Source: Diphasiastrum complanatum (lineage: Eukaryota > Streptophyta > Lycopodiopsida > Lycopodiales > Lycopodiaceae). Taken from it: 64,000 bases of DNA. The stretch is from assembly GCA_029204225.1 (NCBI GenBank), contig CM055098.1:9401746-9465745 (forward strand). The letters are read 5' to 3'. A model generated the notes under the pieces. The model worked only from the letters and a program-made list of their open reading frames with translations. It did not search any database and was not told the origin of the DNA. The position numbers and the translations under genes were made by a program. Of this stretch, positions 24,601-35,316 are shown piece after piece (positions within the stretch are counted from its first letter, which is position 1; every line of letters starts with the position of its first letter).

Positions 24601-27600
24601 AAAAAGGTGACTTATCTATGGACAAACTTTTTGCAGAAGTATATGGTTGATACAGGTGAAGTTATCTGTACAGGGGAGAGACCTGTCATTAGAGAAGGAT
24701 ATAAGAGTTTCCCCAGTGGACACACATCCTGTATGTATCAGTTCCTACTTTGTCATACATGTTATATTTATATTTTTTAATTTGAATCGTTTCATTGGAA
24801 AAAAAACGATGCTAAAAACCCTAATTCTGTTCAAATTCTAGAAAAGAGTGTGAAAACTTAAGCTTATTTGTAGAAATTTTTTGAACTCCGAATTTATTTG
24901 AAAGCATTTGTGCCTGCCCTTCACCACCAAAGAAGTGATAAATCCCAACGTCTTGTACATATCCTGGTGCATTGCTTCATGAACTTATTGGTGCTATGGG
25001 CAGGCTACCATGGATCTGGTAGCATTGTTGTGGAAGCTCCAGATTGTGGAACTGATTGTTTCAAGCTATCAGTTGATCCCATGAAGTTAAAGATTACATC
25101 TTCATCTAGAAGAATATTGTGAACATGTCATATGCATTGGACTTGATTTTACTCTGATTTATAGAAGCCATGACTATTGAATAGGCATGTCGTTGATTAT
25201 AGGCCAAGGTATGTATGGGGCAAAGTTGCAGTTCCAAACCGCGAATCGCAGTTCAAACCGCGATTCGCAGATGTGGTTAGGATTTAGAGAATCGTTGTTG
25301 TTCTTTTTAATTTTTTTTTTATTTTCCTGAGCGCGGAGCATGGCAATAAGATGATCGTTTTCAAGCAGTAGTAAAGCTTTATTCCAGTGCTTGGAAAAGA
25401 AGGATCGTTCTTGATAGCTATCTTGTAAAAGAAGGATTGTTCTTTAGATCATTCTTGATAACGATCATTCTTGTAAAAGGACTCTGGCTGCAACTCTGAA
25501 TCTTAGTTGTCCGTTCCGGAATGGAATGCGTTCTGGAAGGAACGGAATGGACTCCCAAAAAACATAAAAAAAAATATGTTTTTTTTTACAAAGAAAAAAA
25601 AAAAACCATATCCTGAGAGTTGATAGACAGAACGGGCAACTAAGCGTTTGGCTTCCATTTAGGATTGCGTTCTGGTTCTATAGTTGATCGCAGTTCTATG
25701 CATTATGCTCCTACGGGTTATCTTGTTTGCAAAATTCCTTCCATCATAAAGGCTTCTGTGAGTAGTGGCTTCGTTCAGGCCCATGTCACGTCATCCACAG
25801 TTTTGAGACTCTCCGAAACCATCCCTCCAAGCTTACAGAGTCCATCTCAAATATAGCGTGGCTCAGACAGCAATTCTGGCTCGGATATAGATAACGTGGT
25901 TTTTAACAAAGCATTGGAGATTAAGGATTAACATGAGCAGCAGTCAGAGAAGATAGCGATTCTAGGATCAGCGTGTTTGTTAAAATCGTTCCTTTCTGCA
26001 AAATAACACTTCAAATCGATTTCTGATCTGTAGCATCCCTCAATGCATTATAAAGCGTCCCTCAAGGAAGATCGCGAAGACGGAAGATCGCGGCCAGCAG
26101 GTGGCACTTTGATACCTGTATTTTTTTCTTTAAAAAAACGTTCCGACCCATTTTGCTCGGAACGGGCTTCTAAGCTCTGAATCATCATATTTCAGAAGGA
26201 TCGTTTTTCTTCGCCGCAACACTGCTATGGGGCTGATGGAATGAGATTTTTGACTTACCTTATAAGTTCAGGTTTATCTGAGTGCTCAATTTCATGATGT
26301 TTGGTTGTCGGAAAACTCCATGCATCAGTATTGTATAAATTTACGAACATGAAATCAAAGCTGCAAACACTATCTGGGCCCTTATTTCATGAAGTTTGGT
26401 TGTTGTAAAGTTGCACGTTCCGATCCGGAACGCAATCCTGGAACGGAACGTGCACTAATTTTTTATTTTTTTTTTTGATTTTTTTTTAAAAAAAACAGAT
26501 CTATTGGTGTCCGAAATTGTTTAGACAGAATGTAATTTTTTTCTGCTCCTATTAACGTTTTTTTAGGCCATTTAGTGTTTTTTTTTACTTTTATGCAGAA
26601 AAATTAATTTAAAGAAAAAAGCAATTCGGACAGCGTTCCGCTGTCCGGAACGCTGATGATTCGGAACGCTCGTTCCGGATCGCTGTTGCAGCGGAACGCG
26701 ATCGCATGTGTTGCTTACAAAGAGTTCAACTTGTATGCATCCGTGGTTGGGTGGTAAATGGGAAGCATTATTAGTATTTTTGTTATTTTGTATTTATTTT
26801 TTGCAAAGAGAAATTATATTTTATGATAATTTCTGATGACTTGTTACAATATATGACCTCATAAGGTTCCTTTCCTGTGGTAGAATGTGTATTATTGTAT
26901 TTGTTATTTGGATAATGTAATTTGCGGCCGGCCTTGGGTTCTTGACATATTATTTGGCATTTTTTGAGTGATTTATGGGTCATCTGGTCATTATTGTGCC
27001 CCTAGATTCTGCAACAGCTTTGAAACAGCAAAACACTGAGCCAGAATAAGTGAAATATCTGCATAATGCTGGATAATGCACGTATAGCAAATATGCTTGA
27101 AATGTGGTTCAGTGCCAACATTTAACATGTACTTACGTTCAGATTCTTCAGATATGACTTTTATAGTATTTGGGGTGACATGACATTCTGAAGTAAGCAT
27201 GAATTTGGGCACTGGCCCCGACTGCAAGCTCTAAGCCTCAATCACACACATGGATACTATAAATAGACCTTGGGGCCTTGTTATCAGGGGGTGATTGATT
27301 GCAAAACAGTTCTTTACTGGAATCGGCTTAGCTTCAACTCAGCATTAATCCTCCAATGCTTTGTCTGTAATTTTGCACTTTTGCACTACTCTCTATTCTG
27401 TGTGACATTTTACTCTATATTGTGACGTTTATGCTCATAACTTCTTTAGCTTTGACCACATCATTACTTTCAGTTATCAAGGGCCTGGCATTATAACTCA
27501 ATGCTTGGCTTCACCAAGGTTTTGACAACCAATTCCGATGTCGATGGTAATGGCAATCTAATTGAAGTTTGTGATCTGGATCAAGGGTGCTTTGCTGGGC

Positions 27601-28336
27601 TAGGTTATCTATCATTGTATCTTGGAGAAAAGATTCGAGTGTTTGACCATTGCGGCCATCCTGCAAAACTTGCTATTGTGTTGTTACCCATTCTGATGGC
27701 AACTTTGGTTGGAATTTCTCGTGTGGATGATTATTGGCATCATTGGGATGATGTATTTGCTGGTGCATTTCTTGGTAAGTCGAATATGTTCTGCTACAAC
27801 TTACAAGTTCTCATATTGGTCCTTGGTCCTTGCCATTATTGACACATTGTGTTTGGTATAGCAAGCTAAGATTCTATGCTGAAAGGTTTAGTTGATTCAT
27901 CAACATGTAAATGGGAGAATGGAACATGATTTTGTCTTTTTCTTTGTAAGGCTTTCATAGTGAGAGAATAAGCAATCATTTAAAAATACTACAAGAAACT
28001 AATATTCATCAACACAAATGTTCTTGCAGGGCAAAGTCTGGCTATTTTTGTTTATTTTCAACTTTTTCCGAGTGTTGAAGATGCAAAGTGTAAGTGTGAC
28101 CTTTGGATGAGATAAGAATACTGGTAGCTCTCGCTGTCTCTATTTTGTTCTTGATTATTGATGATAAGTTTGATTTCAAATGTGTAGGTATAGAACTATA
28201 TGGCTTTGTAGCAGGTGATCATCAAAATCCTACTTTATCTTTGTTGGATGTTCACGAGAGTTCTCCTCTTCTTGAAGACTGGCTCTCAAGTTGCACTGAG
28301 TCAGAATGTGGTATAGGGATAGAAACAATCACTTAA
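21658..28336 (+). CDS. LPP: Lipid phosphate phosphatase (PAP2 family), 7 coding exons
   Basis: Exons 21658-21894, 24142-24229, 24339-24448, 24637-24730, 27586-27774, 28030-28089 and 28188-28336 join in phase to 308 codons plus TAA, all with GT...AG introns. The product is a multi-pass membrane enzyme that dephosphorylates phosphatidic acid and related lipid phosphates. All three family motifs are intact: K125-x6-RP (KDAVGRPRP), PSGH at 171-174 with the catalytic His174, and SR-x5-H at 221-228 (SRVDDYWH). Membrane segments include [16 protein letters not shown] (about 34-49) and [15 protein letters not shown] (80-94). [11 protein letters not shown] and [10 protein letters not shown] match plant LPP2/LPP3-type proteins. 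The ATG was chosen because it is the first after a likely 5'-UTR acceptor at 21625, though the frame is open upstream. Oddities: residue 178 is Cys where Ser is usual after PSGHTSW, and the C-terminus after FQLFP lacks the usual PPPY...DGWGP segment. It appears functional. Confidence 0.93.
22095..22174. repeat. Hairpin with a perfect 19-bp stem
   Basis: TAAATACCTTGTATCAGGT at 22095-22113 is the exact reverse complement of 22156-22174, with a 42-base loop. It lies in intron 1 of the phosphatase gene. It may be a tiny foldback element or a remnant of a miniature inverted-repeat transposon. Just downstream, AGAACATTCCAG occurs twice (22181 and 22211). Confidence 0.8.
22725..22856. repeat. Foldback-type repeat, GTTCCG family fragment
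   Basis: The left side is TAGTTGTAAGAGGGAACC, the centre is a 16-base T run, and the right side has GACGTTCCAGAG, CTCTGGAATGCCGTTCC and GATGCAACTTAG. The right end reversed reads CTAAGTTGC, like other members' ends. The left end is poorly conserved. Confidence 0.45.
25502..25646. repeat. Foldback-type repeat, GTTCCG family copy 3 (compact, complete)
   Basis: The ends are CTTAGTTGTCCGTTCCGG and, reversed from the right, CTTAGTTGCCCGTTC, a near-perfect terminal inverted repeat of about 15 bp. Between them lie ATGCGTTCTGGAAGG words and A/T homopolymers. At about 145 bp it is the cleanest miniature member of the family. Confidence 0.7.
26130..26178. repeat. Foldback-type repeat, GTTCCG family right-end fragment
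   Basis: AACGTTCCGACCCATTTTG followed by CTCGGAACGGGCTTCTAAGC matches the right end of the copy at 16447-16677 almost exactly. Confidence 0.6.
26408..26725. repeat. Foldback-type repeat, GTTCCG family copy 4
   Basis: It begins AGTTGCACGTTCCGATCC and contains GGAACGGAACG. Its AT-homopolymer core runs 26458-26615. The right arm has CAGCGTTCCGCTGTCC, GGAACGCTCGTTCCGG and GCGGAACGCGATCGC. Reversed outer flanks share TTGTAA. It lies inside intron 4 of the phosphatase gene. Confidence 0.65.
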
Positions 28337-28912
28337 GTATTTATTTGTACCCTATAATGCTTTTTTGAAATGTGTTTTGATGGGAGGTTGTTGAAAGCAT
28401 GGAGGTAATATTCCTAGTGTGATTTGATACATGAAATGTCTGCATAGTATGCATTTCAGTAATCACGTCTCCGATGCTGCTTATGGGCATGAGGACAGAT
28501 GTGTTACATGCCACTAGTACTATTTTGGATATGGGTTCAAATGATCAATGTTTAATAAGAGGTCATTATCATGGAGGTGTGACCTGTTTCAAATCTCACA
28601 GTGCACTGAGTCAATATATTTTGCAGTCATAGAATGAGCTGCATAAGTATTTTCTTATCCAGTTGCATTCTTTCTTGAAATGGGTTTGACTGGAGGTAGC
28701 CTAAACCATGGAGGTACATTTCAATTGTGATTCAATAAAAAATTTTCTGCATAGTATGCCTTGTAGTTACACTGTCTTGGATGCTGCTTTTAGGCATGAG
28801 GATAAAGATGTGGCATCTGACTTCTAATGCTATTTGGGAAATGGGTAAATAGGAGGGCATATCGAACATATTCATGCAGGTCTGACTTGTTTCAAAACTG
28901 ACTCTAGGTCTT
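28293..28912 (+). repeat. 310-bp tandem duplication across the gene's 3' end
   Basis: The segment starting TGCACTGAGTCA at 28292 recurs 310 bases later (28602). Aligned words run through both copies: TTCTTGAAATG-type, CATGGAGGTA, CTGCATAGTATGC, GATGCTGCTT, GCATGAGGA and GACTTGTTTCAAA. Copy 1 contains the last 44 coding bases plus 3' flank, and copy 2 lies entirely downstream. The copies differ at many positions. Copy 2 carries AATAAA near 28734, a possible polyadenylation signal absent from the matching place in copy 1. Confidence 0.7.
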
Positions 28913-30574
28913 TAATATACAATGCCACAGCCTTGCTCTACTTAAGAAGAAACTTGATGACAGTGCTTAATGCTACCATTTGCTGGCAAAAGTTCACTTC
29001 AGGAACTTAAAGGGTTGTTTTGCTGCTTTGTAGAGGTACAAAATTGTATACACACATAAGACGACAAATCTGTATACTTAAATAACAGACTTGGCTATGG
29101 TGATCCACAGCTAAGATTGTTTTTTTAGTCTTTGATTTATACCACTATTTGACATGATAACTAACAAATACATTTCATGCTGAAACTGAAGTTTCTGACA
29201 AAATGGGCTCAATATCAATCAATTCTTTCCTTCAAACTTGGGCAATTATATGAATAGCAAGCCTATAACATTATTTCACTCATATTCAAATGGCATTCAA
29301 TGCTCCTCATACAAAACATTCAGTCCAAGATAAACTGTTAGGGTTGTACATAAATCAAGCAAGTTGCATGTCCCTGTGCCGATGGAACATCAATGTACTT
29401 TTGCTTGTCCTATTGTACCTCATTTGCAAGTACCTACTGAGGAGGTAACTTTCAAAGGGTTGGAGTCCAATATGTGATAGGCATATACTTAGGCCACTAG
29501 TTTCTTTCATGATTTTAGCATGAATTGAAGTTTCGGGATGTTTGACTAACAACATTAGCACATAGTGAGAGATTAGTGTAAGGGTTTGTCATGATTATTT
29601 TGCAAGATATTGATGATCGTTCATGTGACTCAAGTGGGTGGATGCAAAGCCACCCAATCCAAAGGTTTGCAATATTCAAGAAATACAACTTTGGCAATTC
29701 GATTGGATGGTCTAGATAATTTGTTATTTAGAAAATCCATTGGTATGCTGATGACCTTAGGGGCTTGAGCCCAAGTGCTGCAAAGGCCAAAGATTCTCAA
29801 GAATCTCAGATACAAAATTTTAGGATAGAAGACTCTAAAACAAGATACTTCTAGTTGGCATGTTAGTTTTCATTATCATTAGTCATGACTTATTTTTTTG
29901 AATAAAAGGCAATAAATCTTAATGCATCAAGGATTATGCTCAATTTAGAACCAAAAAAATTAGGGAGTAGAAAAGTTGTAGCATTGTATAACAAATATAC
30001 AAATAACATTTGGCTCCCTCTTCTTACAAAAGGCTTGTGTGAAACAACTTTGGAAAAAAGAGCAATGAAGTTGCAAGCATCCCAGTATACGTCGTTAACT
30101 TTTGATAATCCTTTTGTAGTCTTCTGGTTCGAAAGTAAATATCTCATGTTTCTAAATAAAAAATGGCTTTATACCTCAAGAGTCGGATTCTTTTCTATAG
30201 TGTAGAGCAAAACATGATGGGCTTTGGGCTTTAGTGAAGCCATTAATGGCCATTTTGGAGGAATCTGAATGAATGTGGAAAGGAAGAGCATATGGTATAC
30301 AGTGAAAAATATTGTTGGCAATCAAGTTATGAGTCAATGAAGCTCACATATTGAGTGTCTCAATAATTGATCATTTTCAAAAGAATCAAGAAACAAAGTA
30401 AATATGCTCACTAGTGAGAAAGATTGCAAAGGGGTTGTCAAGAAGTATAACAATCTTACCATGAAGAATACTGTTTAAACCAAGACTAGCCACCCACATA
30501 GGAGGGGAATCTGAATCTGGATTAAAGTTTTAGATTTGGGGCAATTGACAAAAGTTATAAATGACATACAAAGT
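28913..30574. other. Unassigned stretch
   Basis: Intergenic AT-rich DNA downstream of the phosphatase gene. Short frames on both strands (up to 89 codons) show no recognisable domain. Confidence 0.35.
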
Positions 30575-30846
30575 TGCAGCCAACGATCCGGAACGCATTC
30601 TGAATCGCGTTCCGGATCACGTTCCAGATCGCGTTCTTGGATTTCCCATTAGAGTTTCCTAGAACGCTGTTTTTTTTTTTTTTTGGAAATGTTTTTTAAT
30701 GCCAATATGGGTATCAAATGGAAGGGTTTTTCAAGAGCAGTTCATTTATCAAGTTTGCCATTATTTTCAAGACCATTGTTGTCCATTTTCAAAGCATTGA
30801 GTGATTATCTACCATTAAGTTATTTTCCACCATTAAATCATTTTCT

Positions 30847-30930
<84 letters not shown>

Positions 30931-31112
30931 CGGGGCCCTTTGAAGTTTGTAGAAATTAGAATGTGATAATTACCTACTGAAGTAGACCCTACATAAAAAA
31001 ATTTGAAATTTCTAACGCGTTCCAAGACAACGTTTCTGGTCTCGGAATGCTCGCAATTCGGAACACACGATCCGGAACGAGATTCTTCTGGATTGCGATC
31101 CGCTGCAACTAA
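30575..31112. repeat. Foldback-type repeat, GTTCCG family copy 5 (largest)
   Basis: The terminal inverted repeat is AGTTGCAGC at the left (about 30575) and GCTGCAACT at the right (about 31105). The left arm has CGATCCGGAACGC, GCGTTCCGGATC and CGTTCCAGATCGCG. The right arm has ACGCGTTCC, CGATCCGGAACG and GATTGCGATCCG. The interior holds a T run and the 78-bp CT microsatellite. Confidence 0.7.
30850..30929. repeat. (TC)n microsatellite
   Basis: An uninterrupted TC dinucleotide run of about 39 units inside the foldback repeat. Confidence 0.97.
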
Positions 31113-31844
31113 TGACATATGGCTCTTGCACGTTCATGATAGTTAACAAGTAGTCACATCATCCATGCCACCAATACAAAAGGTGCATGCAACTTTGTCT
31201 TTTTATTGTGCATGATTTTTTGTGTTAACAATTATTGGTTGGTTATCATTGTCCAACCTACTACAGCTTTGGAAGAACTGGCAAGTCATATGGGAGGTGA
31301 GAAATATCAAAACGTGGGGGAGATAACATTCAAATTTGACTTGGGTTGTTCAGGAATTATTAGACTGACTGAATAGAACCAGTCTTGGGCTCAGATGGAC
31401 ATCGAATAGACTCGTAGGATCATGTCACATTTTTCTAGCATTTTCATGTTCAATCAAAAAAAGTTGGAGAGTCTACCATTTTGGCAATTGGATGTCCTTG
31501 CTTCTCCTCTTCCTACTTCTCTCTCATTTACATTTATGCTATTTGGTGATTATTGTGATTTTGCTATTGTTGCATTCTTCATGAGAGAAGAAAAAGTAAG
31601 TTATCTTTTGGAGATTGATTAGGGTTAAAGTTTGATTATTAGTAGATTTCATTTGGAAGCTTGTATAACATATTGTGAATAGGCATTCATTATTTGGAAA
31701 TGAATTATTGCATGATAGGAAAGGAGAAACTACCTTGCTAACCTATTTGCATTACTATTGTGTGGATCTAGAAAATAGAGTTTGAAGGAAGTTGAAACAA
31801 CCAACTATAAAGACTAGCTATATTGTGCAGGCGATGAGCCTAGC
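31113..31844. other. Unassigned stretch
   Basis: AT-rich DNA between the foldback repeat and the protease relic. No frame with recognisable features. Confidence 0.35.
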
Positions 31845-32250
31845 AACAAAGTGCTACATATCGGAATGACAAGGAAGAATGGCCAACATAATATCACTTT
31901 TTCAATGCAACATAAACTGTATGGAAAAAAAGCTGTCGTGGTAGATGGTGGTTCACGAGTTAAGCTAACCTCTGCACAACTTTATGAAAGATGGAGTCTA
32001 CAAGGGCTTAAACCATTTCCATTTGCAATCAAACTTGTAGATCAGAGGAGTGTCAAGCCCAAAGGACTAGTCGTTGACATACCAGTGAGGATAGTAGGAG
32101 TGGATTATGCTCTCACATTTGTGGTTAATGTGTTTATTGGGCCAACCATGGTTAAGAGTTGCTAATGTAGTTCATGATTGAGAGATAGGAAATATCACAT
32201 TTGGAATTAGAAAACCAACAGTCAAAGTTGATCCATCCCCAAGAGCAGTA
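31845..32250 (+). pseudogene. Gypsy-type retroelement protease relic
   Basis: The 104-codon frame contains VVDGGSRVKLTSAQLYERW, then KPFPFAIKLVDQRSVKPKG and LVVDIPVRIVGVDYALTFVV. This is the order of a retropepsin-like domain: the active-site D-S/G-G-S followed by a polar loop with V-x-P-x-G-L and the I-G/V-x-x-F strand. The usual DSGS reads DGGS here. After the stop near 32163, VHD-EIGNITFGIRKPTVKV (one stop inside) resembles the segment that follows protease in Athila/Tat-like elements. No gag or RT is attached. Confidence 0.65.
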
Positions 32251-33537
32251 AAGCCTATGCCACAAAAATGGATGTTGACTCTTCCACAATGGACCATACT
32301 ATTAATTGTTCAACAAAAAAAACAAACTAAAGTGCTTATTATGATTCTCAAATAGACATGGTACATTAGGAAGAGACATTAGCAACAGTGGATTGCATGG
32401 TTACAAAGGAAAATTGAAGCTGGTAAAAGAAAAATATCATGGATATACCAATTACTTTTGATGTGAATCTTGTAAACATTGATTGCAATTCACAAGAAGT
32501 AGCCTTTATATAGAACAAGGTTTATCGTACCATCCACTAATCTGTATGGAGCCACATAGATATTGTAAATGCACAATTATGAACAATCCTCTATACAAAG
32601 CTATGCATGCATCAGCACTTAAGGATCTTCCATTCAAAGAGCTTGTTATACAGAAGATCCAACATAGAACACATGGAAATGTAAAGCAAAAACAAGCTCA
32701 AGTTAACTTTCAAAATCATAGTCCAAGGTGGAGATAGGACTAGTGGTAGTAGTGGTCATGTTTCAATGAAGTTACATTTTCCATTTGTATATTCATCAAC
32801 AAATAAAGCAATGGGTTTTATGTAAGTGAATCCTTATCTATGTTGTTGGAAGAGTAGATAGATTTTTATTTTTTGGCTGAAAACAATAAGCTTTTTCCAA
32901 CTTCATCACACCACAACATTTTGCAACATTCAAGCGTCGAGATTGGTGTCACGAGAGACCATCACCAATTTAGGCTGATTTTATTTGGCAATTTTGAGGC
33001 CAATATGACATTTCAACTTAGAGAGATTTCTTTATGTCAATAAAGGTCTAAAATATTGAAATTGCTATTTTTAACAAGTAGGCAAGTTGATAAGGTCGGA
33101 TTTGGATCTACTATTATTGGTTGATATAGATACATTGCATCTAGTCAAGTAAAACTAGGTTTTTGGTGAAGTACCTAGAAACTACCATTGTAGCTATGCA
33201 GAGAACAGATCTTGATGTTCTCATTTTGTACGGAGAACTTTCCTTCTTTGATTCTATGTCCATCTCTTTCATATTTCTCTTGATATCTTCTATCCTAATG
33301 TGTAGAATGTTATGAATCCAAACGTGTGACAAGCTATTGTATGACTGTAGTATAGATCAAAATAGTACTTGATTGGATCTTTGTGATTTGGATGAGTTAT
33401 GCATGTACTTACATGTTCTAGCATGTTAGATGCATGTTTTCTATCTTGTTGATGAATCTAGATGTGCACCCAAATTAGCTCAAGATCTAATGATCCATTA
33501 ATAATATTTTGGATTTGATTTTTTCACAAGGGGTATT
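32251..33537. other. Unassigned stretch
   Basis: Probably further decayed retroelement sequence near the protease relic, but no RT, RNase H or LTR was found. The frame at 32483-32737 has no known motif. Confidence 0.35.
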
Positions 33538-33890
33538 GTGGGCACTGGTGGGGTCACCATATTAAAAACGGGCAAGACCTCCTCTAGGAGAGAAGAAACG
33601 ACCACAAGCATGACAAGGAACCCATTCAGGGGGTTGAGAAGGCAATGCAACAAGGGTCGAAGGAGGTTCACAACCAAGCGAGGGGGCAACAATGCCATGG
33701 GAAGAGAGGAGGAACGGAGGGTGATGAGACAAGTGTGGAACCCAGCACAGCCTGATGGGAAAGAGGAGGGGAGTCTGGAGGGGGAGATTCAGTTGAAGCA
33801 GGTCGTTTGAGACTGAGAGGACGAAGTTGGGAGATGTCCGAAGCCATGAGAACAACTGTACAAAGGGATCCCTGTGACAGACCATCTCAC
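33538..33890. other. GC- and purine-rich segment, no recognised product
   Basis: Noticeably GC-richer than its surroundings, with overlapping long frames on both strands: plus 33538-33810, basic; minus 33885-33562, Pro/Ser-rich, and starting near 33848 as MASDISQLRPLSLKRPAS. The minus reading resembles the low-complexity linker of retroelement polyproteins, but this is only a suggestion. A degenerate reverse-complement primer-site-like word (TGCTCTAATACAATG) near 34065 would fit a minus-strand element. Confidence 0.3.
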
Positions 33891-35091
33891 CAACTGAACT
33901 GAGATGCTTTTTTCAATTTAAATTTTCTCCATTCTATGCACAAAGAAGAAGTTAGTTTACATTGAAATCTCAATGAAGACTATATTCCTACTCTCTATTT
34001 CTAGAAATAGAAACCTAGAAATAGAAATTTGGCATGCTTGGATCAATTGACTTTAGCCATCACCTGCTCTAATACAATGATAGAAAAGTAGATTGGTCAA
34101 CTATTAGCCATGACATGATCCTAAAACCACTATGCACAAACAATCTAACAAAAAAGTTTAAGTAGATACAATCATGCTATGAAACATTTACACGACCATA
34201 AATTTTTATTTGGGCTATATCTTTATTTTATTGATAGAAAATTTTAATATTTGGTAGTCAAAATTGAAAATTTTATTGCCCAACTTTGATATAAAGATTT
34301 TAAACTTCATAATAATTCACCCTAATTTTGATGATTTATCCTTACGAAGATGTTTTTTGAAAGTTTATGGGTGATCGTTTTCATTTCTAATATACCATAA
34401 CACTAATAAGTTTGAGTTTCTACAAAGAAATGATAATAATAATTATCCCTGCTTAAGAAATGATAATGGAATTCAACTTACCATTGCATGTCAATTATAA
34501 CATGCTGGCATAATTTAACTTAGCTTATTATCGAGGCTATTAAAAAAACTTATTAACTACTACATAAACATGTAGGTCTGGAATCTATGTCCAAATAAAT
34601 AGAAGATGGCATGCAACCTTATAAAGGCTATACAATCAATAAAGTAAGATAGGAGATGAGTGTTATAGACTTGTTGTTATCTCCAAAAAGGTGTTGAGTT
34701 TATAATTTTTATGACACATCTTTGTCATGCATATTGTAATTTAAGTGTACTTTTTAGCTTTACTATCTTAAACTACTCTTACTATATATTTTCTCAGGCC
34801 TTTGTTAAGCATAATGTCATTTAAGTTTTTTTTGTAGTTGTAAAACCTTGAATGACTTTTAACATTAGGTGTGGTTGCTTAAATATTTTTTCAATCAATA
34901 TGGTTTTATCTTACCCATAGAGTTGTCCATAATATAAACATATGTCGTGATGTATCTAATACTCAACTCAATATCACGTAACATATTTAGTGCATAGTGA
35001 TTCAATTTTATAGGATATGATAGACATGTCTTGCAATAGTTGGCACTATGTTCTTAAGGAAAAATTACATTGAGAATATGCATGCAAACAA
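33891..35091. other. Unassigned AT-rich stretch
   Basis: No protein frame. It contains the first of two 37-bp direct repeats (34580-34616) that flank the tRNA gene. Confidence 0.4.
34580..34616. repeat. Direct repeat, left copy
   Basis: A 37-bp segment starting GGAATCTATGTCCAAATAAA and ending GATGGCATGCAA is repeated at 35280-35316 with one mismatch. Confidence 0.85.
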
Positions 35092-35175
35092 GTCAGGATG
35101 GCCGAGTGGTCTAAGGCGCCAGACTCAAGTTCTGGTCTTCGAAAGGGGGCGTGGGTTCAAATCCCACTTCTGACA
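35092..35175 (+). tRNA. tRNA-Leu-CAA: tRNA-Leu(CAA)
   Basis: An 84-base class II tRNA. The acceptor stem GTCAGGA pairs with TTCTGAC (one G-T pair), with discriminator A at 35175. The anticodon arm is CCAGA-CTCAAGT-TCTGG with anticodon CAA. A long variable arm follows, and the T arm is GTGGG-TTCAAAT-CCCAC. The internal promoter boxes are intact (A box TGGCCGAGTGG, B box GGTTCAAATCC). There is no intron, as is usual for plant nuclear tRNA-Leu, and it differs clearly from the plastid trnL. It decodes UUG codons and appears functional. Confidence 0.96.
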
Positions 35176-35184
35176 TGCAATCTC

Positions 35185-35188
35185 TTTT
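35185..35188 (+). terminator. RNA polymerase III terminator
   Basis: A TTTT run begins 10 bases after the tRNA 3' end, the expected polymerase III stop. The upstream flank has CAA-rich sequence (GCAAACAAG) typical of plant tRNA start regions. Confidence 0.75.
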
Positions 35189-35279
35189 CAAAGCACTTCC
35201 ATTTACACCTATGTCAATAAGTTATCATCCATATATAAGGGTGCATATTATAACTTATTTACTAGGCATTCAACTAAAT

Positions 35280-35316
35280 GGAATCTATGTCCAAACAAAT
35301 AGAAGATGGCATGCAA
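35280..35316. repeat. Direct repeat, right copy
   Basis: The partner of 34580-34616, with one mismatch in 37 (CAAACAAAT against CAAATAAAT). The two copies bracket the tRNA gene at 700-bp spacing. Confidence 0.85.

Larger units (their letters stand above)
24731..27585 (+). other. Intron 4 of the phosphatase gene
   Basis: A 2855-bp intron, the largest in the gene, with a GTATGT donor and a TCAAG acceptor that has a weak pyrimidine tract. It contains at least three GTTCCG-family foldback copies or fragments (25502-25646, about 26130-26178, 26408-26725) and a related CCGCGAATCGCAG segment at 25228-25270. Confidence 0.85.

Noticed and set aside
24898-25122. 74-codon frame in intron 4 of the phosphatase gene
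   Set aside because: It does not join in phase with flanking exons and matches no part of the family.
30683-31118. Frames with Ser-Leu or Arg-Glu repeats
   Set aside because: Produced by the CT microsatellite inside the foldback repeat.
33538-33810. Basic Arg/Gly-rich 90-codon plus-strand frame
   Set aside because: It lies in a purine-rich tract with an equally long frame opposite and has no recognisable domain. It is kept only as an unassigned segment.
35092-35175. Plastid trnL insertion
   Set aside because: Acceptor and arm sequences are those of a nuclear class II tRNA-Leu with polymerase III boxes and a T-run terminator, not the plastid gene.
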